A stretch of 64,000 nucleotides of DNA from Rhodosporidiobolus odoratus (Eukaryota > Basidiomycota > Microbotryomycetes > Sporidiobolales > Sporidiobolaceae), in NCBI GenBank assembly GCA_034387635.1, contig JAOANU010000017.1:558001-622000 (forward strand), written 5' to 3'. The notes beneath the pieces are model-generated. The model made no database searches. It had not been told where the DNA came from and was given only the letters and a program-made list of their open reading frames with translations. Below are positions 12,495 to 24,192 of the stretch, in pieces (position 1 is the stretch's first letter; each line of letters opens with the position of its first letter). The position numbers and the translations under genes are program-made.

Positions 12495-14011
12495 GTTGAA
12501 GGCCTTGGAGCGACGCTACGGACGCCAGAATAGAGCGAGAAGAAGAATTGAAAATCGAGGGGGAGAAGGCGAGAGAGGAGACTAGACTGCAGGTGGGTGG
12601 TCGACGGGTGAACAGGTGCAGGTGAGGGAGTGTGAGATGCAGCGGGGCGCGCTCTGAGTGCTTATCGAGGCGTCACTCTGCTCTGGATCGAGTTCTGCCA
12701 AGTTAAGGGGATCGAGGAGGACGAGGGCGGGCAGGAGAAGGTTCAACAGCCGACTTCGCCAGTTGGGCGACGGTTTGACCGAGTTGTAGGCGACGATGGT
12801 ACGACTTCTGAGTTCGGCCCGCACCGCTTGCAGCAATCCTTGAGCGTTGCGAGAAGAGCGAGAGACAGCAAACAGGTCGACGGTTCAGAGACAAAGGAAC
12901 TTTTTCAGCGACCTCTTTCTTCTCTTGACCCTCGCTTACCGATCTACCTAGCGTCGGTTACAATCGGTACTACTGGGCTTCATCGACAAGTCCGGTCGAT
13001 CTCCCCCTCACTTTTTCTCATGAAGTCCGTCAATTGATTCCCCGTCTTCTTCCACAAACTCGGTCCCATCTCCATTCTCTCTGATCCTCGCTCGCTCGCT
13101 ACTAATCTGTCTGCCTGCTGCGTTGGAAAGTTGTATATGCTTGGGCGACTCGTGCCCGCGACACGCTGCCACCGGCCTCTGACTCGAGATCGAAGCAGAC
13201 AGCGCCGGCCGCGGAGGAATCAGCTGCAGGCAGGCTTGCAATTGCGGTCACCGCCAGGGATGGCCTTTGACGGAAGACATACGGATACCTTAGTACCTAC
13301 CAGGGTAGCCCGGTTAACGCTTGTTTCTCACAACGGGCGGTACCTCGGACGACTGCCACGCGCATGTTACGCCTGTCTCTTCGGGCCGTGGCGTGGGACA
13401 GACTAACGATAGTATCGCAGTCGCGTCCGAGTGACGGCGCAACGTCTTGCGAGTGGCGCTGCTATCGCTGCTCTCTTCGTGCGACAGCTGCAGGTCTCCC
13501 GGCGCATCCTAATCCCGAAGCCGATCTCGCTCGCCTTGTTCCGTGGACCACGCGAGTCGCTCGTCGAAGGGTGACTCTGCCTCGCGGACGGTCCCGGTAG
13601 CGGTCGCGACATGACAACGAAACCCTAGCACAGGCGGCGCCAGCTGCCCCTTCAGCCGCACTTCTCCTGCCTTACTGCCTAAGCTCAGTCGCTTTCACCG
13701 TTTCGCTACCTTCGCGCCGGCTCGCGCAAGACTGCGACTAGCACGCCGCTAACCCTTAGCAGCTAGCTCGCCTCACGACGCGACGAGGCAAAAAGGGCGG
13801 AGTGCCCGATGTGCCATCACAAGCTCGAGAGAAAGAATGCGTAGCAAACGTCAATATTGCATGTACAAGAGATCGTAAGTATGGGAGATAGTCGAGCCAT
13901 GAGCAGAAGCGGGGTATAGTCATACAGAAAGGTGCTCTCTGAAAAAAGGGCGACGAGCGAAGAGAAGAAAACCTCTTTGTAGGTCGACGCGGCACACCCA
14001 ATGTAACCTCC
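12495..14011. other. Long gene-free stretch upstream of CDC24
   Basis: About 1.5 kb with no credible coding frame on either strand. It is likely the CDC24 promoter and leader. I saw no tRNA-like arms, clear repeats or transposon ends here. Confidence 0.4.
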
Positions 14012-15345
14012 TTAAAGCCCCCTATACATCCCATCAAACACCTTATCCTCGTCCCCCGATCCAGCCGGTTCCGTCACTCCACCAGCGACCAAATGAACCT
14101 GGGACGAGCTCCCACCCGCCGAACTCGCAGCGCCGCCGCCGGTGTCGAGGAGGAGGCATTCTCCATGCATCCGAGCTACGCCGGAGGGAGTCAGGACGGA
14201 CGCGATGGCGCACATTGAGTCTTCGCCTTTGTGAGGGGGGATCATGCCTGCTGTGGTTGGAGGGAAATTGGTTGCGTCGAGGATCGCAGGGGTGTCGCCG
14301 CTGTGGAAGAAAACATGGTGCAGAGTCAGCTTCAGCTTTGACGTTCACTCGAGTTACAGGCTGATGAAGCGGTAAAGGTAGATACTGGAAGAGGAATAGG
14401 GAAACAGTCTAACGAACATGAGGAAGTAAACCGTCGGGGGCGTCAGAACTGGACTCCTCCTCGTCGGATACCTTCTTTTCACCAGCTGCCTGTCCCCAAT
14501 CGAGTAGCTCAGCAGCTCATAGTCACATCCTAGGAGGGCCATGACGGCTCGAATTCCCACGTCGTGGTTATTTCGGTGTGGGACGAGGGGACCGCCTGAA
14601 CTGGTCGAGTGGAAGGACGACACGGAGACGCCAGTGGTGGTGGTACGCATGGAGGCGGTGTCGCTCGCGAGCTCAATGGGGCGGAAGCCTCGAACCTAGC
14701 ATGAGTCGTAAAGGAAAAGGTCAGCCAAAAGGCTCAAGAAGAGACGGCAAGAAAGCGCACCTTGACCGAGATCCACTGAGCCAGCTCGTAAGTCAGGCTG
14801 GCGATGATCAGCACTGTAGATCAGGGTACTGTCAGCTCAAGCGACTTGAGAGAAAAGGGATGAGCAGGCTTACTCGAAAGATTCGCGACCTCTTCTCTAG
14901 CATTTTCCTCTGTCGCCCTCTCCATCTCCTGCTGCAGCGCGAACGCCAGAAAGACCCTCTCCCTCATTCCTCCCTCGTACACCCTCCAAGCATGATCAAC
15001 CTGCTCAGCGGTCGGAACTGTCTGAAGCAATACAACCGCGGGCGGCGTCCGAAACAAGGACACGAGCTGTTCGTCTAGTCGTGCAAGGAGGGTGGCATCA
15101 CGAGGACGGTTGTCAGAGCCGATGAGGGCGGGTAAGAAGGCGGTGCGGAGAGGTCCGCCGGCGGGATGGTCGGTGTTTGAGAGGAGGGAGAGGTAGGAAT
15201 CGCAGACGTTCAATAGTGAGATTTGTCGAGGCGGCAGTTTGCGGTAGTGCTGCCAGCAAGACGGGTCAGCTATCAATCGCGGGGAGCAAGAGGAGAGCGC
15301 ACGTACGATCAGATCTCGGGTAACGGTAAGAGGTGCGAGAGGCAT
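14012..15345 (-). CDS. Conserved-looking protein of unknown function
   Basis: Five exons join into about 350 residues starting MPLAPLTVTRDLI. A 57-base first intron (GTACGT donor, TGGCAG acceptor) is a multiple of three, so retaining it would not break the frame. Later introns end in GATCTACAG, CATGCTAG and GTCAAAG; the last acceptor, chosen over a nearer CCACAG, gives an uninterrupted frame reading LKLTLHHVFFHSGDTPAIL. The middle is predicted helical and rich in Leu and Arg, the tail has a Gly/Ser/Ala run, and the end is DKVFDGMYRGL. I do not recognise a family, and there is no obvious signal peptide or membrane segment. The continuous frame across all junctions argues that it is real. Confidence 0.6.
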
Positions 15346-15843
15346 GGTCAAGTGGAGATTCAAGAGGGGAGCAAACGGGGCAGGAAGGGAAAGAAAAGGA
15401 AGGACGGCCGTGAGTGAATTGCTTGAGCTGGATGTAGACGTGAAGAGTCAGCTCAAGCGCACACCGCCGAGCCGATGAGGCCGTTACGCGTCCGAAGGAC
15501 TGTGCGGAGGGGTCCCGGAAAATGCTTGCAGCTCGGCGGTGTGTGCGCGCACAGCAAGATGGAAGTCATGTGAAGTTGATCACGGCAATGGCTAGACCTC
15601 TGGCAAGGTGCACGACGAATTGCTGACAGGGAAAGGCTGGATTGAGAAGGCCGACGAGGAGGCGAAGGGAAGGCAATATCGACAATATCGGACGAGCGAT
15701 GTCCATGCGAAGGTTACTCGATTGTAGTCAATGAGCAACGTTTGTCTGTGTATGCCCTGAAAGGTCGCCAGCCGGCCGAGTGAAATAAGCTTTGCATTAC
15801 CGCCCGCCTGATTTCGCTTAAACCTCTTGCGTTCCATGTCCCC
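15346..15843. other. Intergenic stretch between two minus-strand genes
   Basis: It holds the promoter of the gene at 15345 and the 3' region of the deaminase. No gene seen. Confidence 0.4.
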
Positions 15844-17122
15844 CTAGAGCTCATCGTGCCCACGGTGATGGACATGCGGATGCCCCTTGCTGCCCATCAG
15901 CATCTCCTCCCATTCCCCCTGGTGCGCCCTCCATTCATCCTTCCATTGCTTCGTAGGGACGCACTCGCTGACCCGCTTACCGGGCAATAACTCCCTCGAG
16001 CATTGTTGAGGACAGGCGGCGCTTTCGTTGAACTGATAGTGGAAGTAGGGGTCGGTCTCGTTGGCCAAGACTGAGCCGTACCACATGGTTTGGTGAGGAA
16101 GGCTGTAGGAGGCTGCGACGATGTGGGCTGAAGGGAGCAAGATCTGATTGCGACCGCCTGCAAAATGTATCTCGTCAGTACTTGTAGCGGCGGAAGGATG
16201 AAGGAAGGGGGCAGATAGCAATAAGGCTGATTTCGCACCCTTGAAAATCGTGTCGATCGAAGAAGCCCATACGACCTCACCCATGCCAGCCCAGCGCAAG
16301 GCAGAAGCGCACATCGGACAAGGCTCGCCGGTGGTATACATAGTAAAGTGAGGCCATGAGTCGAGGATTTCTTGAGGGCTGAGTCCCTTTTCCGTCAGCA
16401 CTTCGGTGCATCGGTGAAGACCGCTGATTTCGCCGTGCATCGCCGGGTCTGGTAGGAGGAGCCGGACAAGGTATAGTCAGTCCAGTCGTTCTGTGAGGAT
16501 GAGGGAGATCGAGCATTGGAAAGCAGCGCGGGTCGGCACGCTGGGCGGTAGGAAAGATTGAAGGGGATGTTGGCGAGTTCTTGCGAGGAATAGACGTACT
16601 GCCCGTCACGCTGACCTTGTTAGCCGCGACACAGACAAGCTCGTCGCTGGTAGTGTTGACCTGTAGAGGTGCGGCTGAGCATAAGAAGAAAAGACGCCCT
16701 GAAAGGAAGAAAAGGACGTACCACGGCGACACCAAACGGAAAGTGGGAGCACGGCTCGCCGAGAATCTCGCGTACAGCCCTAGAGGCACCGAGTACGAGA
16801 TCAGCTAGCTTGCGCAAGGCGTGTTTATGGGCAGGAACGCACGAGTTGGCAATGCGCATCCAGTGAGTTCTGCTTGTCGCCGGTACTCCATTCAGGCTAA
16901 GTCCGTTCTGACCGTCATGGTGGAGACCGAGACCTGCACAACATCGCCCAGTCAAGCTAGTTCAGCGCGCTGTCCTCCCCATCTCGCCTCACCTTCCCGA
17001 CAGTATCGACTTCCATCAATGCCTCAGCAGGACGATCGCGGCGGGTACAACTCACCAGGGTAGTGTGTAGCATGCGCAATCGACGCGCACACAGTCAGGA
17101 TGATATTGAGCTTGGCAAGCAT
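15844..17122 (-). CDS. Secreted nucleobase/nucleoside deaminase (cytidine-deaminase fold)
   Basis: A zinc deaminase of the cytidine/guanine/tRNA-adenosine deaminase fold. The zinc site is visible: a histidine and catalytic glutamate in the triplet HGE (usually HAE) and the cysteines of PCPMC. The N-terminus MLAKLNIILTVCASIAHATHYPG reads as a signal peptide with a cleavage site near AHA, so the enzyme is probably exported, unlike the usual intracellular members. Six exons join cleanly, giving about 310 residues; a C-terminal part with PQQC and a His-rich end (HPHVHHRGHDEL) extends past the core. The substrate is not shown by sequence; guanine or another purine is plausible because the next gene, 300 bases away and divergent, is a purine-type permease. 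Confidence 0.8.
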
Positions 17123-17422
17123 GGTCTTCAACGGGGTGCTGCACCTGCGAACCTCGAAGAAGCGGGCGGGTGAGAGCGGGGGACGGAGTGCTTCAGACCT
17201 GGCGAGAGACGGCCGGGCCGAGCGGGCGAGTCCTGGATCAGCATATCGTGCTGGGAGCGGAAAAGGCGGACAGGCCACAGATGGAAAGACGGCACAAGCG
17301 GACGAGCCGAAGATACCGGAGGAAAAGTTTCGGAGAGATTGGCGACAATCAATTGGATCTTTCCGGCTTGCCCCCCCTCTCCGCCTCTTCCCGCATTGCG
17401 CTAGCCTCACTAGAACGCTATC
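17123..17422. promoter_or_regulatory. Shared divergent promoter of deaminase and permease
   Basis: Exactly 300 bases separate the two start codons. A pyrimidine-rich tract lies just before the permease ATG. One TGATAG (as CTATCA) next to that ATG fits the HGATAR site bound by fungal nitrogen GATA factors, but a single hexamer is weak evidence. Confidence 0.35.
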
Positions 17423-20190
17423 ATGGCGTCTCGCGTGGTCGCGTCACCCGCCCCCTTGATGAGCGAGCCCTCTCGAGGCGATCCTCTTTTCGCCCGCCGT
17501 ATCCGCCTGTCCGATCTGACCAGCAAGGCTTTCTGGATTGGCGACTATGTACGTGATCATGTGCGCTGTCTACTTTCTAAAACTGACCCTGAGGTCGCTT
17601 GAGCAGGACTACAAAAGCATGCTGTCCATCAAGTCCAAGAAAATCCCTTTCTTCGGACCAAATGAATGCCTACCGGTCCTGCTGGCTTTTTTGCTCGGTC
17701 TTCAGCATGCCCTTGCCATGGTACGTGTCATCATTCGCCCCATGCGGCTTGCTCGGATCGTCTTACACCTTACTGCCGTGTCCTCCGAACCTCAACGCGC
17801 TCGTTTCTCCCTCTTCACTCGCTGACTTTCTGCGGCGATATCTTCCCAGGTGGGAGGTCTTGTTACTCCACCGCTTCTGCTGGGCGGAGCTGCCGGTGCG
17901 GCCCTCTCGTCCAACGAGCAGACTTACCTCGTGTCCGCTTGTTTAATCTGGTCCGTTTGTTTTTCTCGTTCATCCAGACGTTCTCAACTCAGCTGCAGAG
18001 TCAAAGACGCAACTAAGCCGTGATACTGATTGTATATGACCACTCGCATAGGTGCGGTCTGGGTACCTGCCTGCAAGTCTCGCGGATACCGCTCGGAAAA
18101 GGCTTCTACTTGGGCAGTGGTGCGTCAGCTTTGTCCCTACTTCCGCCTGAGCTAGACACTGTCTTGCCTTATGACGCCCTTGCTAACCCACATCTCGCTA
18201 ATACATGCACCTCCGCATCTGGTCTCGCACATTGTGAATCGCCTCGCTGCTCACAAGGCGTCCTCAACGTGATCGGAACCTCCTTCGCCTTCGTCAGCAC
18301 GGGTCTCACCTACCTCAACAATCAGTACAACCGCGAAGGGGGAATGTGTCACTTTGACGCCGATCGTAACAAGCTACCTTGCCGTGAAGCTTTCGGTGCT
18401 ATGCTCGGTAGCGCGTCGACAGTCGCCGTCATCGCCGTCTTGCTCTCCTTCACTCCGCCGCGATATCTGCGCAAGATGTACGCGGTCTGTTCCTGCCGCC
18501 CAAAACAATAGTCTGTTTACGTGCTGACGATTCCCTTTCCTGCGTAACCGCCCAAAGCTTCACCCCCCTGGTCACGGGATCTGTCCTTCTCACTATCGGC
18601 CTTTCCCTCATGTCGAGCGGTATCACAAACTGGGCCGGCGGGAGTGGCTGCCAATCCGGCGGGCTTTGCCCCTCCGCTTCGGCACCTCATCCTCTCCCGT
18701 TCGGCGCTCCTCAGCTTATCGGGCTTGGCTTCTCGGTATGGGTGTCTATCGTGTGAGTGACCCATTTTTTTTGGGATCGACTCCGCCTCGGCTGACATCC
18801 TGCTCGACCGGGCCTTCCTGTTGCCGACAGTCTCTTCGACCTGTTCGGTCCCCCTCTCGTCAAGAACTGCAGCTCGATGCTCGGGCTCATTGTCGGTATG
18901 GTCATCGCTGGTGCAACAGGCTACTTCCAAACGTGCGTGCTAGGTTCCTGCCTTGCCTACAGCCAAGAGTGCTGACGTCTCTCAACGCTTTCCGCCACTT
19001 CAGCACGACCATCAGAGAAGCTCCAGCTGCCACCTTCCTTTGGACAACAACGTTTCCTCTCTCCGTTAAGGGCGAGCTAGTGCTGCCTTTCCTCGCCGCT
19101 TACCTCGTTGTTGTCCGTCTCTTTGCCTTTCCAATTCTGCCGGGCGTAGACTGACCTGCCTCGGCCAGTCATAGGTCTCCGAAGCTGTAGGCAATATCAC
19201 GGCTACTTGCGACGCTTCCCACCTCAGCATCGAAGGGGCCGAGTTCGGACAGCGGGTTCAGGGTGGTCTACTTTCCGACACCATCTGGGCTTGCCTTGCT
19301 GGCCTGGCAACCGTCCCGCCCTCGACCACCTTCTCCCAGAATGTCTCTGTCATCTCGTACGTGCTTTCGGCGGTCTTCAGGGAGTGATACGATTCGAAGG
19401 GGGAAAAGGGCGCTGACCTTCTCAATTCACCTTGTCATTCCCTTTCTCCCGTGCTACATCCAGCCTTTCAAACAACGCTTCCCGCATCGCCGGTTATGCA
19501 TGTGCTTTCTTCCTTCTCATCATGGGGATCTTCAGCAAGTTTGGCTCTATCTTCGTCGTGAGTCAGCTCCTCCTTCTTCCCTCTTCCTGCCATTGAAACT
19601 CGTCTTTCGCGTTCTTGGAAACCCTTTCACAATGTCCGGAAAAGTCTGATCTGACGTTTGATACGCAATAGGCTGCGCCGGCCAGCACCATTGGCGGTCT
19701 CACGACTTTCCTTTTCAGTGCCGTCGCCGTTGCCGGTCTCAAGATCCTTTCCGGAGTAACCTGGAGTCGTCGCACCAGGTTCATCGCCACCGTCGCTCTC
19801 TCTCTCGGGTTTGGAGGTGCCATGAACCCGGATTGGTTCTCGTACGTGTCCTCTTATGAAAAAGCTCTCTCAGTTGGTTCTGATTCTCTTTTCTCCTGCT
19901 CTGAAAACAGAAACTTCTTCACTTACTCGGGTCCCAACCACACCCTCCGAGGTTTCCTCGACGCCATCACCATTTGCGTCGAAGAACCCTACGTGATTAC
20001 CATTCTCTTGGCAGTACCGCTCAACCTTCTTCTTCCTTATGGCGAGGACGATTTCCCTGAACACGAGGCCGCACAACCGGGCGCGATTCCGGCTTCTTCT
20101 TCCGTGTTGGGTAGTAAGTATGTACACAATGACTTGGAGGCGGCTAGGGGGGAGGAGGAGATGGGGTTGGAGATGGTCGATAGCAAGTGA
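17423..20190 (+). CDS. Purine/xanthine-type permease, NCS2 (NAT) family
   Basis: A plasma-membrane nucleobase:proton symporter related to Aspergillus UapA/UapC. More than ten exons join into a protein of about 590 residues with the family pattern: an early helix reading LPVLLAFLLGLQHALAM, VGGLVTPPLLLGGAAG, the mid-protein signature helix, MGIFSKFG, then FFTYSGPNHTL and LNLLLPYGEDD at the end of the core. The signature region is altered: UapA-type carriers read QNNGVIALTRCAN, while here it is QNVSVISLSNNAS. The conserved QN stays, but the next residues and the arginine are changed, so substrate range may differ. The tail is acidic. It is divergent from the secreted deaminase, which suggests joint use of an extracellular base. 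Confidence 0.9.
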
Positions 20191-20526
20191 GAGGGGAACA
20201 GGGTCGCGGACTTCTTTGGGGTGAACTGGGTATTTCTTTCGTGTTGTTTCTTGCTATTCACCTCTGGAAATTCTGACTAGATTGGGTCTTTCGCTTCTTT
20301 AGGCTCGCGATTGCAACGCGTGCAAGCTGAGGAAGACCCTGAATTTCCCTTGCTGACGCCAGCGTGTGCTCGCGGGCCGGTTCTCTAGTGCTGGACCGGG
20401 CAACACGGCAGATTGAGAGTGATGCGAGTGAGACCGAAAGAGCATGTCGACCTGAAGGCGCAACTGCGTACAATGCAGCACGGAATGCTATTTGGCAGAT
20501 CAAACCACCACTTCCCTGCCTGCCGC

Positions 20527-21668
20527 CTACCGTTGTGGCACATAGTCCTTACTAAGATCAATTCCCTGATCCTTGAGATGGGTGTTGGTAATCTTGAACC
20601 GCCGATTCGAGCTACCCGGACCTTTGCGACCTTTGGCTTTCTTCTTTCCGGTCGTTGTCGGGGGTGCGGCGGAGGCGGAGGAAGAGGTCAAGCCGGCTGC
20701 GGGTGATCGAGAGCAGGAGACAATCGTCAGTGGTCAAGGCGCAAAGGGGAGCAGGCATGGTAAGGAGTGGACACAAGGCTCGATTGGGGCGGCAAAGTGA
20801 CACTTGAGTCAGAGGGGACGGAAGGCAGGCTAGACGGACCGGTTCGTAGTTCTTCGGCGAGGTCGTCTCCTTGTGGCGTCTTGAACGTTCGCCAAAGATC
20901 CTTGAACTCTGCGGCGGGACGTGAGGACGCCGAGGAAAGACAGCAGAGAAGCCAAGTCAGACACTGCACGCGGGATCGACGAGCGAAGCAGCGTTACCCT
21001 GATCCAAGTTCTCCTCTCCCTTATTCCCTCCAAGGTCGTCAAGAAAAACCATCTTCATTGTCCCCTCCCCCATAGCCGCACCTTTCCCATCTGTCCGAAT
21101 GACAAGAACCCGACCTTCCTTCTCTAGCTCCTCAATCGCGCTTATTACCCCTGCCCAGCTCTCGCGTAGCTTCTTGACGGGAAGGCCTCCTTCGGGTGAA
21201 GCTCGTCGCAGGAGAATGAGGAGATCGGATTTTGAGGAGAGAATGAAATCGGGCTGTGCTCGAGTGAGAGTCGGGGTTGTAAGATCACGTTGCGAGAGCG
21301 AGGAGAGAAGCCAGGCGCAAAAGGGGGACATGCAAGCTAGGCATGAGTAAAGTGCGATTGCAGAGGCAGAACAGGAAAACACAAGAAAGCTACGGAGGTC
21401 GCGGGGAGCAAGGGAGAAGGCAGAGTTGCCTCACCTTGTAGCTCCAGAGCCCTGTTCGCTCATCAAATTTGACCCTCTCGTGCTGTTTTAGTCCATCTAC
21501 CAGTTCTTGATTGTGCAGTAACGCCTCGACTCCGCTTCGCAAGGCAAGGTCCTCGAGTCGGATTGGACCGTTGAGAGATTTTAGGAAGCTGACTGTGAGG
21601 GCTAGCTGTGTCTGCCAATGTCGACCGATGCCTGACAATCCTGGTTGAGTTGACGGAACGTAGGACAT
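20527..21668 (-). CDS. TFA2: TFIIE beta subunit (general transcription factor)
   Basis: TFIIE recruits and stimulates TFIIH at RNA polymerase II promoters. The exons give an N-terminal winged-helix region (MSYVPSTQPG to FDERTGLWSYK), a second winged-helix part (PDFILSSKSDLLILLRR to RTDGKGAAMGEGTMKMVFLDD), the segment EFKDLWRTFKTP, a basic Ser/Thr/Lys-rich linker, and the typical C-terminal end FKITNTHLKDQGIDLSKDY. The whole order fits TFIIE-beta of fungi, about 270 residues. It is convergent with the permease gene, leaving about 340 bases between stops. Confidence 0.88.
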
Positions 21669-21814
21669 GGTGAGGAGAAGAACGGGACGACGTCGGTGTA
21701 CAGTTGAAAGGCTGAGCTAGTATATGGTGGCGGTAGCAGGGACTATTCGGCGAGACTGAATAGCTTGTACGTAGCGAAGTGTGAGCCAGCAGATGATTCA
21801 GAAGTTGAAGATCA

Positions 21815-23180
21815 AGCCCTACGAGAAGTCGGTTGTAGGTCTCCTCGTGTCGGTCCCAGTCAAGCTACATGAAGCTGCAAGAAAAGGTAGCGCTCAATCT
21901 TCGGCCTACAGCAACCCTACACATCCGCTACAACTTCCGGGACGCAGCCCTTCGCTGCTGGCCGAACGACTTTCTCCACACTTTCTCCCAGCTCGCTACA
22001 ACTCCACCTACAACTCAGCTACAAGTATCCGACCGGACTCTACAAGTTGCGATAGCATGATGGAGACCGCCCTGCGTCCAAATTTCGCTAAGTCCCGTTC
22101 AGCTTGTCACCGGCCTACGCTTCAACTTCGCTTCTTTGTTCCCTCTTCATCACTTTCCTCGACTTCACCAACGTCAAGTGTCGACACGACATACACAATT
22201 GCTGCCACATACCTTCGCCATTGATCTGACAATAGCGCTGTAGTTACGCTTGTCGGAGCGTTCCTTGCGCTGGTTCAACTGTACGTCCCATTCAGTTTCT
22301 CACTCTCCCGCTCTTTCCCCTTGTTGTACTGCTGCTCGTGAGCGATGTCGACTGGACTTCGCGTGCCCCTGGTCATCGGCGTTCAGCTTCGACGACTCTC
22401 TTCGCGACTTGTCCGCGCATTGCTAACCTCATTGTCTCCCTCTTTCCTCCGTTGAATAGGGCTGCTGCTGTACAGGGGATCGGGCCCAGGGTCACTGTCA
22501 GTTTTTGCTTGTTCAGCGCTTGCACGTCGTTACAGGTACCTGGGCTGACCATCCTCTTGCTTCTTCTCGGTAGTGCAGCGCTGCGTGGGTCTTATTCCCA
22601 CACTCGCTCACTGCACATGCTGACCTCCGTCTCTCTTCGGATTCACAGGTCCCTCTACATAGTTCGCCGTGGATTCGGTCGACGCCTCCTCTTGTTTCGG
22701 AGGGTCTCTCGTGCAACGATTGTCCGCTTCCCTTGTAGCTTGATCACTTGCAATGCCCTATCGCTGTTCACCCTACTTCTGTGCCACCGCATGCGCGACA
22801 ATGTGAGCAAGCGTCCGAAAACTGGACAGGACAAAAACTGCTTTCGGAATGACGCTGCGGAAAAGGCTGCAGGAAGAGCACCAGAATCGGTAGTGCACCT
22901 CCCAGTAGGTGTAGCGGAATGGTAGCGAGAATTGTAGGCGAGCTGTAGGCATGAGAAAGCCTGAAAGTCGTACTTGTAGCGACTTGGAGGAAATCGAAGG
23001 ATCTAGGAGGCACTTGTAGGTAAAATGGGAACCGAGTGGGAGGTGCATTGGCGGACGACCTACAAGTGAGCTACAGATATGCGTAGCCGGGAGACAGTAT
23101 GACCGAACGAACCGACCTACTACTGCGCTCCCATTTGGGCTACAGAAAGCTACAGAAGCTCCCGGCGACTTCTCGTAGGG
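21815..23180. mobile_element. Candidate non-autonomous DNA element with subterminal repeats
   Basis: The 15-base string CCCTACGAGAAGTCG occurs near 21816-21830 and again as its reverse complement near 23164-23178, each followed inward by a cluster of CTACA motifs (often CTACAAG or GCTACAG). Chance would give well under one CTACA per 200 bases; about nine occur in 21833-22050 and about eleven in 22905-23250. Inverted ends plus subterminal short repeats are what transposase binding sites look like in several eukaryotic DNA transposon groups. No transposase frame, target duplication or second copy was found here, so this stays a hypothesis. Confidence 0.3.
21833..22050. repeat. CTACA-motif array, left
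   Basis: About nine CTACA (or one TGTAG) pentamers within 220 bases, commonly preceded by G or C and followed by A, AG or AC. Confidence 0.6.
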
Positions 23181-23250
23181 GATCAAGCCAACCATCGCGA
23201 GCCGTTTCGTCCTTTGTACAACCCTCGCCAGGCTAAGTAAGCTACAGACG
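22905..23250. repeat. CTACA/TGTAG-motif array, right
   Basis: About eleven copies. The left part carries the TGTAG orientation (GTGTAGC, TTGTAGG, CTGTAGG, CTTGTAG), then it switches to CTACA. The arrangement is partly inverted relative to the left array. Confidence 0.6.
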
Positions 23251-23461
23251 CACGGTCCATGTCGGTGAACAAGCGGGCAGACTGGATGGCACAGGGAGGG
23301 GCGCATCCCGTGCCGTCGTTGTATAGCAAAGGAGGATATGATGAGGGGAAGTTGTCAGCGAACGGGCAGATGCAGACTGGAGGACACGTATAGGTGAGCA
23401 GCACAATATTGAAGACGCTACTGACACGCGCTCCCTGCCTCGCTACCGCAGCTTTCGCACT

Positions 23462-24192
23462 ATGACCACCATCCCCTCCCGACTTGCCCGTATCACCACT
23501 TCCTCCGGCTCGTGGGACGTCGCCACCGCCAAGAGCAGGAGTCTCTACAGGTCCTGGTACCGCGCCGGTACGCTCTCGCGCACATGTTACTTGCAGCAGA
23601 ACCCGCTGACCTTCATCCGAAAAAAACAGCTCCCGAAATCGTCCAGCTTTACGCCCTCAACATCCCGACTTACGCCATCCGGGCCAAGATCAGAGAGGAG
23701 TTTGAGCGCAACGCTCAGGTGTCGGATATCAAGGCGGTCGATGTCTTGCTGTTGAAGGGGTACCAAGACCTGCAAGAGGTGCGTTGCCGACCGTTCTCCT
23801 CAATCTTGCACCCTCATCAAAGCTGACGCTCGTTTCGCTTTGCACGGTCTGCTCGATCGTGCGATATTGTACTCAGACGCTCAACTGCTGGAAGATGGAC
23901 AGTCACATCTTCCGTTGGTTCTCCAAGGAGGAGGTGCGCCGAATCTCAATCTTCTCTTCTTCCCAGCACTTCCGGCCTCGCATCGCTCGTGTGGCCTTGT
24001 TTGTGAATCCCGCTGACATTCGAATTTCTTGCCTGGCAGCTTCCCCGTGAGCCTCCTATCTTTCGAGCCTCCTATCTTTCCCATCCTTTCGTCCGACTGA
24101 CTGCCTCTTTCTTCGCAGCACGACCTGAAACTTTCCTTGAAGGGTTCTACCTCTCTCGCGACGACTCGAAGGAGGTGCAGCCGACGGCCTAG
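23462..24192 (+). CDS. NDUFA6: Mitochondrial complex I LYR subunit NDUFA6 (B14)
   Basis: A small accessory subunit of NADH:ubiquinone oxidoreductase that binds the mitochondrial acyl carrier protein through its LYR motif. The exons read LYRSWYRAAPEIVQLYALN, the conserved opening, then a helix IRAKIREEFERN, DIKAVDVLLLKGYQDLQE, LNCWKMDSHIFRWF and the C-terminal PETFLEGFYLSRDD. About 125 residues, normal for the family. The junction between FSKEE and RPETF needs a 7-base exon (24040-24046); without it the frame fails. The last intron carries a 16-base direct repeat. Confidence 0.9.
24040..24046 (+). other. Seven-base micro-exon in NDUFA6
   Basis: CTTCCCC lies between an acceptor TGGCAG and a donor GTGAGC. 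Including it gives FSKEE-LPP-RPETF, which matches the usual spacing in NDUFA6; skipping it shifts the frame. Confidence 0.6.
24049..24080 (+). repeat. 16-base direct repeat, two units
   Basis: GAGCCTCCTATCTTTC occurs twice back to back at the start of the last NDUFA6 intron. Confidence 0.8.

Larger units (their letters stand above)
21669..23461. other. Repeat-rich stretch between TFA2 and NDUFA6
   Basis: About 1.8 kb. It contains two arrays of CTACA/TGTAG pentamers and a 15-base inverted match (see the candidate mobile element). Open frames at 21781-22224 and 22338-22925 resemble no known protein and are probably chance. Confidence 0.4.

Noticed and set aside
21781..22925. Forward open frames of 147 and 195 codons
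   Set aside because: Their translations look like low-complexity chance reading over the CTACA arrays, with no family match or consistent introns.
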